Source of the DNA: Obelidium mucronatum
Lineage: Eukaryota > Chytridiomycota > Chytridiomycetes > Chytridiales > Chytriomycetaceae
NCBI GenBank assembly: GCA_025765595.1
Contig: JAIVFH010000509.1
Coordinates: 1 to 16,616 of the forward strand
Length of the DNA: 16,616 bases
Direction of reading: 5' to 3'
Positions within the stretch are counted from its first letter, which is position 1. The number at the start of each line of letters is the position of its first letter. A program made the position numbers and the translations under genes. Of the stretch, positions 16,001 to 16,616 are shown piece by piece. The notes under the pieces are model-generated. The model worked only from the letters and a program-made list of their open reading frames with translations. It was not told the origin of the DNA and made no database searches.

Positions 16001-16616
16001 TGAGAATGTTTGTTGGGCCAGGTCAGTAGAATTATTTATTCTAAGTTGTCAATATTGTCAGTTTAATGTTTTGTTTTTAGAATCCGGACATTCGTTGCGG
16101 ATTTAAGCGGACAACAGCTAGCTTTGATTGATGCTGAATTTGACAAAGTTGCAGCAAGAGCACCACCCGAACCAAGCCGTGTTGTCGTCGACGCAGTGGG
16201 GAGGTGAGGAGGTGCCGACGATCCTATGGACAATTTGTTTCCACGTGTGGATATTACTTCGAAAATGTCACCAGAGTTGTTGGAGAAGCTTGGTCACGCA
16301 AGTGGCAGCTTCGGAAAGAAGGACTCGAAGAGCTTGCTGGGTTATTGAATCTTCAAAAAGAGACTGAAGGCAAATCTTGGTTTGTTTGTATTAATTTTGT
16401 ACTGTTGTTTTTCTCATTTTGTGTGCTTTTATCAGGGAAGTTCCAGCTGCACTCAAAGCCCCGACTTGGTGACAGCAACAAAATCTCGTCGGAATGCATG
16501 GCGTGTTGAAATTTGCGGAAACTTGGCAATTGCTGTTGGGAAGCCATTGCCAAGCACACTGGAGTTCTGATTGGACCCATGTCGGGATTGCTTGGAGACC
16601 AGAAACCCCATGTCAG
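13061..16616 (+). CDS. STU2: XMAP215/Stu2/ch-TOG family microtubule polymerase, TOG1 to TOG4, 3' end outside window
   Basis: TOG domains bind curved tubulin and drive microtubule plus-end growth. The ATG at 13061 opens MAEEEDFKALPLSDRLVH. TOG1 spans about 13061-14070, with NWKCRSGAFDEL, KGLAHTRAGTRQRSLDVLLMY and VQLKDLNEQFEKC. TOG2 spans about 14215-15010 (ATKWSDRKK, LDDADAGVRESAMEGLGTL). TOG3 spans about 15330-16020 (SDSNWKIRL, GWKESNFQVM). TOG4 starts about 16225 (KWQLRKEGLEELAG) and is cut by the window edge. Each has the conserved tubulin-contact Trp. Introns seen: 13118-13174, 13375-13443, 13574-13633, 13714-13773, 13865-13925, one ending at 14181 (donor unsure), 14401-14451, 14644-14694, about 15149-15202, 15655-15707, 16022-16080 and 16380-16435. 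Exons up to about 14090 read cleanly. From 14316 on, about twenty one-base indels, mostly in homopolymers, must be bridged, yet family similarity continues throughout. Confidence 0.88.

Noticed and set aside
13061..16616. Programmed ribosomal frameshifting in the TOG gene
   Set aside because: There are about twenty shifts in both directions, mostly at plain homopolymers and without a common slippery site. Sequence error explains them far better.
13061..16616. TOG gene as a decayed pseudogene
   Set aside because: Conserved residues and splice sites persist on both sides of every indel, exons 1-6 are intact, and the family is usually essential. It remains possible only if accurate reads confirm the indels.

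Overview
The window looks like nuclear DNA of a fungus, most likely an early-diverging zoosporic lineage such as a chytrid (the lineage is inference). The support is spliced genes with many short GT-AG introns (about 41-69 nt, one candidate of 114 nt), very short intergenic gaps, three WSC-domain wall-sensor-type proteins, and an XMAP215-family gene with at least four TOG domains. I see no tRNA, rRNA, transposon or CRISPR.

Layout. At 3-667 (+) is the 3' end of an FAD/NAD(P)H ferredoxin-reductase-type oxidoreductase. At 867-2514 (-) is a glycine/isoleucine-rich repeat protein (GGISGG units) with a helical Ala-rich C-terminal part. At 2651-3086 (-) is a small secreted protein. At 3304-4439 (-) is an NSUN4-type RNA m5C methyltransferase with one intron. 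From 4485 to 12953 runs a cell-surface block: three tandem WSC single-pass membrane proteins (-), a LEA-2-type membrane protein (+), a single-pass Ser/Thr-rich Mid2-like protein (-), and a second LEA-2-type protein (+). From 13061 to the right edge (+) is a many-exon XMAP215/Stu2/ch-TOG microtubule polymerase, cut by the window end.

How the parts fit. WSC and Mid2-like proteins are, by family knowledge, mechanosensor-like wall-stress receptors: a glycosylated stalk, one membrane span and a signalling tail. Here they stand beside LEA-2 proteins (short cytosolic N-terminus, one span, extracytosolic beta domain), and twice the arrangement is sensor <- -> LEA-2 from a shared intergenic region. 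A short motif, TGAAATTTCTGA and close variants, recurs just upstream of all four sensor genes. The first two WSC paralogues share a conserved cytoplasmic signature and the same C-terminal ending. This block is the best candidate for an undescribed co-regulated surface module.

Sequence quality. The centre (about 3.1-14.1 kb) reads without a frameshift. Both ends carry many one-base indels, mostly in homopolymers, that break otherwise conserved genes (at least four in the first gene, several in the GGISGG gene, one in the secreted protein, roughly twenty in the distal TOG gene). I read these as sequencing or assembly errors rather than pseudogenes, because homology continues in the next frame across each break.
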